Shown: positions 8,958-17,904 of the stretch, in pieces
How positions within the stretch are numbered: the first letter of the stretch is position 1
Layout: each line of letters opens with the position of its first letter
NCBI RefSeq assembly: GCF_028771845.1
Contig: NZ_CP118270.1
Span: forward strand, 3,720,001-3,784,000
Direction of reading: 5' to 3'
Length of the DNA stretch: 64,000 bases
Origin: Paenibacillus marchantiae
Lineage (GTDB): Bacteria; Bacillota; Bacilli; Paenibacillales; Paenibacillaceae
Position numbers and translations under genes: made by a program
Notes under the pieces: generated by a model
Told to the model about the DNA's origin: nothing
The model's input: the letters and a program-made list of their open reading frames with translations, nothing else
Database searches by the model: none

Positions 8958-9764
8958 ATGACACAACATAACGGCAAGTCTCGGTTCGAAGGCAAAGTCG
9001 CCATTATTACTGGTGCTGGTTCGGGAATTGGCAAAGCGGCAGCGCTCAAACTGGCGAGTGAGGGAGCACATGTTGCGCTGCTTGATCTGGTTAATGATCG
9101 GATTTCGGAGACGGAAGCCGAAATTAATAAGCTGCGTGCAGGTGCGGCAAGAGCTTTCGATGTAGATATTTCCGATCCTGCCCGGGTGGAAAAAGCAGTC
9201 CTGGAGACCATCGAATTGTTCGGTGGTCTGGATATCGTTTTTGCCAACGCAGGTATTAATGGCGTATCGGCACCAATTGAGGAAATTCAGGTTGAGGATT
9301 GGCAGCAGATTATTACGACGAATCTGAACGGGACTTTTTTTACGATCAAATATGCACTGCCTCATATGAAGAAACGTGGTGGCGGCAGTATCATTATCAC
9401 GAGCTCCATTAACGGTAATCAGCGCTTCTCCAGCTTCGGCATGTCGGCGTACAGTACATCTAAGGCGGGGCAAGTTGCTTTTGCGAAGATGGCTGCGCTG
9501 GAATTGGCGAAGTTCAAGATTCGTGTCAATGTCATCTGTCCTGGAGCGATTGCAACGAATATTGACCAAAGTACGGTCAAAACGGATGAGTTGCAGCAAA
9601 TTGTCATTCCAATGGAATTCCCGGAAGGCCAGCAACCGCTTGCGGACGGACCGGGTCAGCCAGAGCACGTCGCTGATCTGGTAGCGTTCCTGGCTTCTGC
9701 GGAGTCCAGACATATCACAGGTGCGGAAATTGTCATTGACGGTGCAGAGTCGCTGCTGAGCTAA
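8958..9764 (+). CDS. Short-chain dehydrogenase/reductase
   Basis: A 268-residue classical SDR, NAD(P)-dependent oxidoreductase of unknown substrate. It has the TGAGSGIG nucleotide-binding motif, the NAG motif (ANAGING), a catalytic Ser in IITSS, and YSTSK as the YxxxK active site. The C-terminal GAEIVIDGA is typical. ATG 8958 follows GAAGGAG 11 bases upstream; an upstream ATG at 8907 has no such site. The acidic residue after the second strand (LLDL) suggests NAD rather than NADP, an inference. It stands alone between two unrelated transcripts. Confidence 0.9.
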   Translation: MTQHNGKSRFEGKVAIITGAGSGIGKAAALKLASEGAHVALLDLVNDRISETEAEINKLRAGAARAFDVDISDPARVEKAVLETIELFGGLDIVFANAGINGVSAPIEEIQVEDWQQIITTNLNGTFFTIKYALPHMKKRGGGSIIITSSINGNQRFSSFGMSAYSTSKAGQVAFAKMAALELAKFKIRVNVICPGAIATNIDQSTVKTDELQQIVIPMEFPEGQQPLADGPGQPEHVADLVAFLASAESRHITGAEIVIDGAESLLS

Positions 9765-9862
9765 ATGAGCATTTTGTATTCATCCATAGAGCTACTTTCA
9801 ATCAGCGTTTTGAGCGAGTTAAATGGAAGGATGTAAAATGTTGAAATGGATGTATGTATGAA

Positions 9863-9888
9863 GTCGTTCCTCTGGAACGGCTTTTTTT
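9863..9888 (+). terminator. Terminator after the SDR gene
   Basis: GTCGTTCC and GGAACGGC form an 8-bp stem with one wobble and a 3-base loop, followed by TTTTTTT. A TATAAT at 9890-9895 just beyond it may be the -10 box of the hrpB promoter. Confidence 0.75.
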
Positions 9889-9942
9889 GTTATAATGCTA
9901 ACATTCGAATAGACACGTGGAACATTAATTAGGAGAGATGAG

Positions 9943-12459
9943 ATGAAGACGGATTTACCGATACAACAGATTATTCCTGAACTAAGGCAGTTATTTCAGG
10001 CGAAGGATACAGGTGTGTTAATTGCGGAGCCGGGTGCGGGTAAAACGACCGTAGTACCGCTGGCACTGCTGGAGGAGCCATGGGTTACTGGACGGAAAAT
10101 CATTATGCTGGAGCCCCGCAGACTCGCCGCTCGCTCGGCAGCTGCACGAATGGCAGCTTCACTAGGTGAAAAAGCAGGACAGACCGTAGGGTATCGGGTG
10201 CGGATGGATACGCGTGTAAGTCAATCCACTCGCATAGAAGTGGTGACGGAGGGTGTATTGACCCGGATGCTTCAACAGGACCAGGGCCTGGAAGACACGG
10301 CGATGATTATCTTTGATGAATTTCATGAGCGGCATCTGCATGGTGACCTTGGTCTGGCGCTTGCGCTTGAATCCCGGGCCATGCTGCGTCCTGATCTGAA
10401 ACTGCTGGTGATGTCGGCCACGCTGGACCCTGTTCCTGTCTGTGCGCTGCTTGGTGAGGGGACGAGATGGATTGCCTGTCCTGGACGAACGTTTCCGGTG
10501 GAAACCCGATATGTATCCAAACCGGTATCCGAGCAGATCGAGACTTTTACAGCTCAGGCTGTTGTTAAGGCACTGGAAGAACAGGAAGGGGATGTGCTAG
10601 TTTTCCTACCGGGTGCAAAAGAAATCCATCGCACAGAGCGAGAGCTGTCAAACCTCATGCTTCCTGCTTATGTTCAGGTACATACACTATATGGCAGCAT
10701 GCCTGTAGAACGGCAGGATGAAGCTGTGCGACCCGCAGATGAAGGTAAACGGAAGGTTGTACTGTCCACGTCCATTGCTGAATCCAGTCTTACCTTGGCT
10801 GGAGTTAAAGTCGTGGTGGATGCGGGACTGAGCCGTGCCTCGGTATTCTCGCCGCGGACCGGCATGAGTCGGCTCGTCACCCTGCCGGTGTCCAAGGCGT
10901 CAGCCGATCAGCGGCGGGGGCGCGCGGGGCGAATTGCACCGGGCGTGTGTTACCGGCTATGGAGCGAAGAGGCCCATGGCGTACTGCCTGATGCAGCAAA
11001 GCCGGAGATTGCCTCCGCGGACCTTGCGCCGCTGGCGCTGGAGCTTGCCGCCTGGGGTGTCCAGTCCCCTGCAGAGCTGCAGTGGCTGGACACCCCACCT
11101 GCCGCAGCCTACGGCCAGGCACAGGCGCTGCTGCGCCAGCTGGGCGGCCTGGACGAGGCAGGCCGCATCACGCCCTTCGGGCGGCGGATGAACACGCTTG
11201 GCGTGCATCCGCGACTGGCCAGCATGCTGCTCCGCGCGGCGGAGCTTGGGCTGGCCAGCTACGCCAGCATGCTGGCGGCACTGCTGCAGGAGCCTGCCGG
11301 CCTCCGCAGCAGTGGCAGTGCAGGCGCGGGCACCGATCTGCGCCCGCGCGTGGAAGCGCTGCTGACTGCGGACAGCAGCGGCATGCCACAAGCGGCAGCA
11401 TCTGTCGCAGACGGTGCTGCCGTGCGGCGCATGCTCCAGGAGAGCCGCCAGCTGCGCTCGGCGCTCGGCCCGGCGGCCGATCCGGTACGGCCGGATGAGG
11501 ACAGCTGCGGATGGCTGCTGTCCTTCGCTTATCCGGACCGGATCGGGCAACGCCGGGAGGACGGCCGCTATCTGCTGAGCAGCGGCCGCGGGGTACGGCT
11601 CGCAGCGACAGAATCGCTGAGCCGTTCAGCCTATCTGGTCGCAGCCGAAGCCGACGACCAGGGCGCGGATGCGCGCATCCTGCTGGCTGCGCCAGTGCAG
11701 GAGAAGAGATTGCTGGACTTTGGTCCACATCTGCTGCATGAAGAGGTTCAGGTGGCCTGGGATAGAAACACCCGCAGTGTGCGGGCACATAGAAGGCTGC
11801 GAATTGGAGCCATTACGTTGAAAGAGAACGGCATTGCACAGCCACCCGAAGATCAGGTGCTTGAAGCATTACTCTCGGGAATACGTATCGAAGGGCTGGA
11901 TTGTTTGCCTTGGACAAAATCATCGCGACAGCTGGCGGACAGGATGCGCTTTTTACATTATCATTTGCCAGAATGGCCTGATCTCATCGAAGATCATCTG
12001 ACCGAAGAACTGGCAGAACATCTCAGCCCTTTTCTGACAGGCATGAGATCTGCTGCGGATCTTAAGAAATTGTCGATGCAGGATGTGCTGCTCGGCGGAC
12101 TCAGCTGGGAACAGCGACAGCAATTGGATCGTGAAGCGCCTACACATATTCAGGTGCCTAGTGGTTCACGTATCCCGGTGGACTATAGCCGACCTGAAGA
12201 TCCTACGCTCGCGGTGAGACTGCAGGAGATGTTTGGACAGCAGGAGACCCCGCGTATTGGCGGTGGTCGAGTACCACTGACCATACATTTGCTTTCCCCG
12301 GCGCAGCGGCCTGTACAGGTCACACGAGATCTGGCGAACTTTTGGCGGGAAACTTATTTTGAGGTCAAGAAAGACTTGAAAGGTCGTTATCCCAAACATT
12401 ATTGGCCGGATGACCCGCTGGAAGCGATTGCTACTAACCGAGCTAAACCACGAGTTTAG
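9943..12459 (+). CDS. hrpB: ATP-dependent RNA helicase HrpB
   Basis: An 838-residue DEAH/DExH helicase of the HrpB family. Motif I is GAGKTT near residue 32, motif II DEFHERH near 127 (DEFH rather than DEAH), motif III SAT, and motif VI QRRGRAGR near 328; the HrpB-specific C-terminal region follows. Length matches the family. ATG follows AGGAGAG. The stretch about 10850-11720 is markedly more G+C-rich than its flanks, giving long shadow frames in all phases, although the helicase reading frame is intact throughout. The biological role in Gram-positives is not well fixed. Confidence 0.95.
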   Translation: MKTDLPIQQIIPELRQLFQAKDTGVLIAEPGAGKTTVVPLALLEEPWVTGRKIIMLEPRRLAARSAAARMAASLGEKAGQTVGYRVRMDTRVSQSTRIEVVTEGVLTRMLQQDQGLEDTAMIIFDEFHERHLHGDLGLALALESRAMLRPDLKLLVMSATLDPVPVCALLGEGTRWIACPGRTFPVETRYVSKPVSEQIETFTAQAVVKALEEQEGDVLVFLPGAKEIHRTERELSNLMLPAYVQVHTLYGSMPVERQDEAVRPADEGKRKVVLSTSIAESSLTLAGVKVVVDAGLSRASVFSPRTGMSRLVTLPVSKASADQRRGRAGRIAPGVCYRLWSEEAHGVLPDAAKPEIASADLAPLALELAAWGVQSPAELQWLDTPPAAAYGQAQALLRQLGGLDEAGRITPFGRRMNTLGVHPRLASMLLRAAELGLASYASMLAALLQEPAGLRSSGSAGAGTDLRPRVEALLTADSSGMPQAAASVADGAAVRRMLQESRQLRSALGPAADPVRPDEDSCGWLLSFAYPDRIGQRREDGRYLLSSGRGVRLAATESLSRSAYLVAAEADDQGADARILLAAPVQEKRLLDFGPHLLHEEVQVAWDRNTRSVRAHRRLRIGAITLKENGIAQPPEDQVLEALLSGIRIEGLDCLPWTKSSRQLADRMRFLHYHLPEWPDLIEDHLTEELAEHLSPFLTGMRSAADLKKLSMQDVLLGGLSWEQRQQLDREAPTHIQVPSGSRIPVDYSRPEDPTLAVRLQEMFGQQETPRIGGGRVPLTIHLLSPAQRPVQVTRDLANFWRETYFEVKKDLKGRYPKHYWPDDPLEAIATNRAKPRV

Positions 12460-12691
12460 CTAGAATGTGTTTGCCAGCCTCGGTCTGAAAGTTGGGTCTG
12501 AACGTGCTCTGAATGAGCGAGTATGCGATCGGCGGATTAGGCGTTTTGAGCACTAACGAACCACGTGCAGGCCCTAGCGCGGTGACTCGCTGCATATCAA
12601 TGGTCGGCCATCCTCCTAGGCCTTCAAGGATATGATATTGTGGTGGAAGCGTTTGAAAGAAAACAAAGCGGGTAATAACATAGCGAACCAC
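12443..12691 (-). CDS. Possible small protein, convergent with hrpB
   Basis: An 82-codon frame on the minus strand starting with GTG and overlapping the last 17 bases of hrpB tail to tail. The sequence looks protein-like (mixed hydrophobic and polar, varied codons) and fills most of the 257-bp gap between hrpB and the stress gene, but no convincing Shine-Dalgarno precedes it and I recognise no family. Real gene or chance frame cannot be decided by eye. Confidence 0.3.
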   Translation of the reverse strand: MVRYVITRFVFFQTLPPQYHILEGLGGWPTIDMQRVTALGPARGSLVLKTPNPPIAYSLIQSTFRPNFQTEAGKHILAKLVV

Positions 12692-12716
12692 TCAATTAGA
12701 TGAGGAGGGATTCACT

Positions 12717-13319
12717 ATGCAGAAGAAAATCGTAGGTGTGTTTAATACAGAACGTGAGGCATCATCCGCAATCGAGGGACTGAAAGCGCAAGGATTCACT
12801 TCAGACGAAATCTCGGTCGTCACACAGGATCGGGATGAACTGAAGGCCATTCGCGAAGAGACGGGTACAAAAGCACCCGAAGGTGTAGCTGCAGGTGCGG
12901 CAACAGGCGGGGTACTCGGCGGAGTAGCTGGATTGCTCGCTGGCATTGGGGCATTGGCGATTCCAGGCATAGGCCCTATTCTGGCGGCTGGTCCAATTGC
13001 CGCAGCATTCACTGGTGCCGCTGTAGGTGCAGGAGCAGGCGGACTTGTAGGTGGACTCGTGGGTCTCGGCATTCCGGAAGAGGATGCAAGACAGTATGAG
13101 GAATACGTGCAAAGTGGTAAAATCCTGCTACTCGTGGACTCTACGGATCGGGACACGGATGTTTATGACGTGTTCAGCAATAACAGTTATGTGAACCGGG
13201 ACAGAATCGATGTCAATCGGGATGATGTTACGGTTGAGCGCACGGATCACGATATGGAAAATCAAAGATTGGAAGCTCGGGATAAGGCCGCTCGACTTGG
13301 CAACAATACTTTTCTATAA
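12717..13319 (+). CDS. General stress protein 17M-like, glycine-zipper protein
   Basis: A 200-residue protein. Residues 1-55 form a small alpha/beta domain beginning KKIVGVFNTEREA, the N-terminal domain of the YflT/general stress 17M family. Residues ~58-115 are an Ala/Gly-rich glycine zipper likely to pack in or on the membrane, and a second charged domain follows. It resembles sigma-B-type stress proteins of bacilli. Start is supported by GAGGAGGG. Closed by a strong terminator; stands alone. Confidence 0.82.
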   Translation: MQKKIVGVFNTEREASSAIEGLKAQGFTSDEISVVTQDRDELKAIREETGTKAPEGVAAGAATGGVLGGVAGLLAGIGALAIPGIGPILAAGPIAAAFTGAAVGAGAGGLVGGLVGLGIPEEDARQYEEYVQSGKILLLVDSTDRDTDVYDVFSNNSYVNRDRIDVNRDDVTVERTDHDMENQRLEARDKAARLGNNTFL

Positions 13320-13386
13320 TAAATCGGATCACCAAAGACAGGATTCTTCAACTGGAATGATATATGTGAACCACCAGGTGGTCATC

Positions 13387-13417
13387 AGCCGGTTTCCTTA
13401 GAGGAAGCCGGCTTTTG
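13387..13417 (+). terminator. Terminator after the stress-protein gene
   Basis: AGCCGGTTTCC pairs with GGAAGCCGGCT around a short loop, followed by TTTTG. It lies between two convergent genes and may serve both. Confidence 0.8.
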
Positions 13418-13459
13418 TTCCTGTGTATGATGCATAAATGAACGTCAGAGGTTCAGGTG

Positions 13460-13870
13460 TTAAACCTGCCAAGCAGGGAATAACAATACATACAGTAATA
13501 CGGCCAGGGCCAGTCCAATCACCAGCAACATCAGTGTCAGGAACCGAATTAATTTCGTGGATGCCTGGAATGTTTGTGAATTAATCTGATTGCGTTTTCG
13601 GTGGTAAGCGGCTGCAGAACACAGGATGATCAGAATGCCGCTGACTAAGGAAGTAATACCAATGATGATTGCTGCGATATGGGCCATCCGATCATAGGCC
13701 GTTGAACTGAAGCCGAAGCCAGCTGCGAGAAAGCCAATGCCAACCATGGCAATGCCGGTACGAACCCAAGCCAGAAAGGTCCGCTCGTTAGCCAGATGCT
13801 GTTGTACATATTTAGAGTCAATGGTAGTTATGTCTTGGTCTGTATCTGAGATGTGAATCACCCCGTTCAT
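13460..13870 (-). CDS. DUF202 membrane protein (YidH-like)
   Basis: A 136-residue integral membrane protein on the minus strand. The family signature LANERTFLAWVRTGIA lies just before the first of three hydrophobic segments, with a short polar loop after the second. Function of DUF202 proteins is unknown. The ATG at 13870 is the first AUG of the frame; no clear Shine-Dalgarno is seen. Divergent from the acyltransferase gene, sharing a ~60-bp upstream region. Confidence 0.85.
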   Translation of the reverse strand: MNGVIHISDTDQDITTIDSKYVQQHLANERTFLAWVRTGIAMVGIGFLAAGFGFSSTAYDRMAHIAAIIIGITSLVSGILIILCSAAAYHRKRNQINSQTFQASTKLIRFLTLMLLVIGLALAVLLYVLLFPAWQV

Positions 13871-13931
13871 CAATATATGGCTTCATTGTACGTCGTTTTC
13901 ATGGCAAAACCAAGAAAGGAGGCTGTTTGTT

Positions 13932-15077
13932 ATGCCTCGTAAAGAACGAATTACAGAGATCGAGAGTCTGAGGGGAATTGCTTTTGCGGCGGTCGTCCTT
14001 CAGCATTCCATAGCACATTATTCCCTGGTCCCAGAAGCGGGACTGGAAGATGGCGTATTGCTCGCCATCCTGCTGATGCTGTCCAAATTTGCAGTACCTC
14101 TATTTATTTTTATCACAGGCATGGTGCTTTTCTATAATACAGGAGACAAGTTGAATTATGGTCGTTTCATGCAAAAGCGATTAACCGATGTAATCGTCCC
14201 CTATATTATTTGGTCACTGATCTACTTCACACTCGCGCCTCGCGGCTGGAACGGATTTGGTTGGCAGGATATTCCTGACCTTGGTTTAAAATTAATCACG
14301 GGTAAGACGAGCTCGCATTTTTGGTACATTATTATGCTTATTCAGTTTTATCTGTTGTTTCCCCTGTTTTTGCGGGCAATCCGTTATGTCTATAACCGAT
14401 ATGAGGCGAAGGGGCGCACAATAGCTCTTCTGATTTCCGGTGTGGTGTACCTTGTGCTCGCGGATCAATTGCGAAATATCGCCAGGTTCATGGAATGGTT
14501 GAATGTCCCGGTGCTGACCGATGCCTTTACAACCTATGCCGATCGAAATTTTCTGTATTTCTTTTTTTATTTTGTGCTTGGTGCGGCAGCCGGGCTATCG
14601 GTTCAACGCTGGAATGAGTGGATTCAACGTTTGCGCTGGGGATATTGGACCGTGTTTATAGTCCTTGGTCTTCGGTTTATATATAAGTTAATGCAAGAGT
14701 TCCAGAAGCCGGAGGGCATACAGATTACATTCTATACCGTCAGTCTCATCCGGCCGGATATGATCTTATTCCTCATTGCTTCCATCATGGTGATGTACCA
14801 GCTGGCTGGCAAGCTCCACAATATCAGAGTAACACGATTGCTGGCGTGGATTGGCGGGGTTTCGTACGGGGGCTACCTGATGCACATGCTGATGTTGCGC
14901 TACAGCTACATTCCGGATGAACAGTTTTATGTGGCATTGGGTTTAAACCCCGTAGTGCGCATGATCATCACCTGGCTGCTGGCGCTTACGTTATCCTGCG
15001 TACTCACATGGCTCATCTCTCGCGTAAGCTGGGGCAAGTGGATTGTGGGAACTGTACCGAAGTCCAAACCTGATTAA
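13932..15077 (+). CDS. Acyltransferase-3 family membrane protein
   Basis: A 381-residue membrane protein of the OafA/IcaC-like acyltransferase 3 family. It starts ITEIESLRGIAFAAVVLQH, giving the family Arg and an active-site-type His near residue 24, followed by about ten hydrophobic segments. Such enzymes O-acylate surface polysaccharide or peptidoglycan. AAAGGAGG lies 9 bases before ATG. No sugar-pathway gene is adjacent, so the acceptor is unknown. Confidence 0.87.
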   Translation: MPRKERITEIESLRGIAFAAVVLQHSIAHYSLVPEAGLEDGVLLAILLMLSKFAVPLFIFITGMVLFYNTGDKLNYGRFMQKRLTDVIVPYIIWSLIYFTLAPRGWNGFGWQDIPDLGLKLITGKTSSHFWYIIMLIQFYLLFPLFLRAIRYVYNRYEAKGRTIALLISGVVYLVLADQLRNIARFMEWLNVPVLTDAFTTYADRNFLYFFFYFVLGAAAGLSVQRWNEWIQRLRWGYWTVFIVLGLRFIYKLMQEFQKPEGIQITFYTVSLIRPDMILFLIASIMVMYQLAGKLHNIRVTRLLAWIGGVSYGGYLMHMLMLRYSYIPDEQFYVALGLNPVVRMIITWLLALTLSCVLTWLISRVSWGKWIVGTVPKSKPD

Positions 15078-15092
15078 CAGGTGAATACATCA

Positions 15093-15290
15093 TTATATGA
15101 AAAATTCAGAACAACAGTGAGTTGAAGGCCGATAAAGAGGACCGATAAAAATGAAGGCAGTAACCTGAAAAAAAAGTGACGCCAATACCACGACGAACAC
15201 TTTTGAAATAAATTTTAAAATTTTATTACCTGAAAAATTCATAACAGAAAACTTCAAATCCCGCTCTACCTTACGTTTCTGCCTATCCAT
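15093..15290 (-). CDS. Possible small membrane protein
   Basis: A 65-codon minus-strand frame with GGAG five bases before ATG 15290. The N-terminal half is charged (DRQKRKVERD), then one long hydrophobic segment (about residues 28-50), then a short tail with two cysteines. I recognise no family. A strong ribosome binding site and a credible membrane segment favour a real small gene; its 3' end approaches the acyltransferase gene tail to tail. Confidence 0.42.
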   Translation of the reverse strand: MDRQKRKVERDLKFSVMNFSGNKILKFISKVFVVVLASLFFQVTAFIFIGPLYRPSTHCCSEFFI

Positions 15291-15406
15291 CATTTCTCCT
15301 TCTTGCCTTCCAACGCCCATGGATTAAAGGGAGAAGGACGGATAAAGATGGCAGAAGGGGAACATAAGTTTTATAATACTAGATATATAGAGCTGACAGG
15401 AGGGGA

Positions 15407-15787
15407 ATGAACGTGGCTTTTATGATTGCGCAGCGGGCATTTATTAAGCTGTATCTGATTACGATGGTTGAACAGCATAGGGGATACGGCTATGAAATGC
15501 TGGAGGCAATGAAGCAGGAATTCAAAGCCTACGGTTATGTACCACCCCAGAGCGAGATATACCGGGCGCTGCATGAATTGGTTCAACAGGGTGTCTTTTA
15601 TCGGACAAAGAAGCTGAAGGGCAGTGATCCCAAAGTCGATTTTCAGGAAATCGTTTTATATCACTTCACGGATGATGGTGCGGAGAAAGCTGAATTATAT
15701 AAAAAACAGGTTAAGGCCGATCTCGATCGTTGTCTCGGCATGTTACACAAGGCAGAAGAGGACAATTACGGAGTGAAAGGAAGATAA
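15407..15787 (+). CDS. rtp: Replication terminator protein (Rtp) homologue
   Basis: A 126-residue winged-helix protein. From recall it matches Bacillus subtilis Rtp along most of its length: QRAFIKLYLITMVEQ, EIYRALHEL, EIVLYHF and LYKKQVKADLDRC each align with the Rtp counterparts (QRAFLKLYMITMTEQ, EVYRSLHEL, EVVLYQF, LYKKQLKVELDRC). Rtp dimers bind Ter sites and block DnaB at the terminus. AGGAGGGG lies only a base before ATG 15407 but seven before an in-frame GTG at 15413, which may be the true start. No Ter-like 30-bp site is visible beside the gene. A generic PadR-like regulator is the alternative. Confidence 0.85.
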   Translation: MNVAFMIAQRAFIKLYLITMVEQHRGYGYEMLEAMKQEFKAYGYVPPQSEIYRALHELVQQGVFYRTKKLKGSDPKVDFQEIVLYHFTDDGAEKAELYKKQVKADLDRCLGMLHKAEEDNYGVKGR

Positions 15788-15789
15788 GC

Positions 15790-16797
15790 ATGGACAGACA
15801 CTTACAGTGGGGAGTACTTGGTACATCCACAATCGCGAAAAATGCAGTCATTCCGGCGATTCAACAATCCGAACGGGGTGAGGTCTTGGCGATAGCCAGC
15901 CGCAGCAAGGAGAAGGCGGAAGCTCTTGCGAATGAACTCGACATTGCCAGAGCGTATGGCAGCTATGATGAACTCATTGCGGACCCGGATATTGAAGCTG
16001 TGTATATTCCTCTGCCGAACCATATGCATAAGGAGTGGACGATTAAGGCTGCTCAGGCTGGAAAACATGTATTATGTGAGAAACCGGCTGCTCTGAATTC
16101 AGAAGAAGCGGCGGAAATGATTGAGGTATGTCAACAGCACGGCGTACTGTTTGCAGAAGCCATCATGTATCGATACCATCCAAAGCACAGACGTGTGCAA
16201 GAGATAATAGCCAGTGGAGAGATTGGTACGGTCAGAGCCCTCCATGGCAATTTCACCTGCAATACCGCTGAGGATAAAGACAATGTAAGGTTCAAAAGGG
16301 AGATGGGCGGAGGATCATTATTTGATCTTGGCGTATATCCAATCTCGGCAGCCCGCATGTATCTGGGGCAGGAGCCGGAAGCGGTAACGGTACACGCTCT
16401 TTTTTCGGAAGAACATGATGGCGTCGATATGATGGCTTCAGGACTTGTGGAGTTTCCCAATTCAGTAGCATTAACGTTTGACTGCGGCATGTGGGCCTCT
16501 GGAAGAGCCGAGATGGAGATTCTCGGTACCGATGGGCGGATTGAACTTCCTAAGGTGTTCGGCTGGGAGAATAGTGATATTCCACCACAGATTATCGTGC
16601 ACACCGATTCCGTCAGCCGTGAGGAACGTGTATCGGTATCCAACTCCTATGTTTTGCAGGTGGAGACTTTTGCAGCCGCAGTGCTTGAAGGAAAAGCGCT
16701 ACCGTTCAGTCCGCAAAATACCATTCAGAATATGCGTGTCATTGATGCATGCCTAGAATCGGCGCGAACCCGTCAACGGGTGCAATTAGTGGATTAA
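15790..16797 (+). CDS. Gfo/Idh/MocA family oxidoreductase
   Basis: A 335-residue NAD(P)-dependent dehydrogenase of sugars or related compounds. The N-terminal Rossmann fold starts WGVLGTSTIAK; the EKP motif (CEKPAAL) near residue 96 carries the conserved Lys, and GGGSLFDLGVYPI matches the family GGG..D.G.H pattern with Tyr-Pro in place of His. ATG 15790 follows AAAGGAAG and lies only 2 bp after the rtp-like gene, so the two are co-transcribed. A terminator closes the transcript. Substrate unknown. Confidence 0.88.
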   Translation: MDRHLQWGVLGTSTIAKNAVIPAIQQSERGEVLAIASRSKEKAEALANELDIARAYGSYDELIADPDIEAVYIPLPNHMHKEWTIKAAQAGKHVLCEKPAALNSEEAAEMIEVCQQHGVLFAEAIMYRYHPKHRRVQEIIASGEIGTVRALHGNFTCNTAEDKDNVRFKREMGGGSLFDLGVYPISAARMYLGQEPEAVTVHALFSEEHDGVDMMASGLVEFPNSVALTFDCGMWASGRAEMEILGTDGRIELPKVFGWENSDIPPQIIVHTDSVSREERVSVSNSYVLQVETFAAAVLEGKALPFSPQNTIQNMRVIDACLESARTRQRVQLVD

Positions 16798-16849
16798 AGC
16801 AGGAGCTAACATGCTAGCATGATAGATGATAGGAAATGATCGAAATGGC

Positions 16850-16882
16850 AGACTCCATCCCCCGGGATGTGAGTCTTTTTTT
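16850..16882 (+). terminator. Terminator after the rtp-oxidoreductase pair
   Basis: GACTCCATCCC pairs with GGGATG-T-GAGTC, followed by a T run. The remaining gap to the barnase gene (about 200 bp) is A+T-rich and must hold the barnase promoter; I could not fix its boxes. Confidence 0.78.
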
Positions 16883-17085
16883 ATATTTAAATGTTATATT
16901 TATATATTTTTACAAAAATAGCAGTTGAATTTGATCTTTCCTCCAAAATGATGTGATATAAATAGTAAATAGATGGCTTGTTCACTATAATCTAGCAGAA
17001 CGTACATCCTGGCAGAATTCACATCTCATATCACTTACATAGTGGCAACGTTCATCCATTTTAGAGTCATTGGGAGGCTGGATTT

Positions 17086-17526
17086 ATGAAAAAGTTTTTG
17101 TCTACAGCTCTGTTAGCGGTTATGTTAACGATTGTTTTCTTCACAGGTTCACAGATCGCTCCGGTTGGACAGCAGAAGGCTTCAGCTGCAACGTGTACCA
17201 TTATCAATACGTTTACTGGTGTAGCCAACTATCTCAGCGCCAACGGGCAACTGCCATGTAACTACATTACCAAAGCACAGGCAACGGCACTAGGCTGGGT
17301 TTCTTCTCAAGGCAACCTCGCTACGGTTGCTCCGGGCAAAAGTATCGGTGGAGACGTGTTTAGCAACCGGGAAGGCTTGCTTCCAGCAGCGAGTGGCCGT
17401 ACTTGGCGTGAAGCGGATATCAACTACACTTCCGGTTTCCGTAATTCGGACCGCATCCTGTATTCCAGTGACGGCTTGATTTACAAAACGACAGACCACT
17501 ACGCATCCTTTACTCGCTTGAAATAA
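17086..17526 (+). CDS. Secreted guanyl-preferring ribonuclease (barnase homologue)
   Basis: A 146-residue extracellular RNase. A 35-residue signal peptide (KKFLSTALLAVML..., cut near ASAA) precedes a ~110-residue mature enzyme nearly collinear with Bacillus amyloliquefaciens barnase. Visible are NYITKAQATALGW, PGKSIGGDVFSNREG, RTWREADINYTSGFRNSDRI and YKTTDHY, so the catalytic Glu, Arg and His are kept. Two cysteines near the mature N-terminus (TCTII and LPCNYI), absent from barnase as I recall it, may form a disulfide. GGGAGG precedes the ATG. The barstar gene follows at 12 bp. Confidence 0.96.
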   Translation: MKKFLSTALLAVMLTIVFFTGSQIAPVGQQKASAATCTIINTFTGVANYLSANGQLPCNYITKAQATALGWVSSQGNLATVAPGKSIGGDVFSNREGLLPAASGRTWREADINYTSGFRNSDRILYSSDGLIYKTTDHYASFTRLK

Positions 17527-17538
17527 GGAAGGACAGAC

Positions 17539-17814
17539 ATGAAGAGGGTAGTACTTAACGGTGAGGACTTTTACAGCACAACAGAACTGCATGAGCTATT
17601 GAAGCAAAAGCTTGAACTGCCAGACTTTTATGGTGCAAATCTGGACGCCTTGTGGGACTGCCTTACAGGCATGATTGAGCTGCCGCTTGAATTAACCTGG
17701 ACGAACTACCAGAGCAGCAAGGAACGGCTGGGTAGTGAAGCAGAGAAGGTGTACCAGTTGATGCTGGAGGCAAAAGAAGAGAGTATCGGATTTCAATTCA
17801 AGACTGAGGACTAG
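17539..17814 (+). CDS. Barstar-family ribonuclease inhibitor
   Basis: A 91-residue cytoplasmic inhibitor that protects the cell from the barnase-like enzyme. Family signatures are visible: LPDFYGANLDALWDCLTG, the helix that plugs the RNase active site with its Tyr and Asp residues, and a C-terminal beta-strand region. Length is that of barstar. AAGGAAGG precedes ATG. It lies 12 bp after the enzyme gene, so both appear to be expressed from one message, which keeps inhibitor present whenever the enzyme is made. Confidence 0.96.
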   Translation: MKRVVLNGEDFYSTTELHELLKQKLELPDFYGANLDALWDCLTGMIELPLELTWTNYQSSKERLGSEAEKVYQLMLEAKEESIGFQFKTED

Positions 17815-17857
17815 TACATGAACTACGAATCATAGCAGCAAATTTTGGTGCAAAGAG

Positions 17858-17883
17858 AACAGACCATTCGGTCTGTTTTTTTG
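17858..17883 (+). terminator. Terminator after barnase-barstar
   Basis: AACAGACC and GGTCTGTT form an 8-bp stem with a 3-4 base loop, followed by TTTTTTG. Confidence 0.85.
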
Positions 17884-17904
17884 TGTTTATAGGGATATAC
17901 ACAA

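Noticed and set aside
10877..11788. Several long frames on both strands within hrpB
   Set aside because: Produced by high G+C with few stops; the HrpB frame carries the recognisable motifs.
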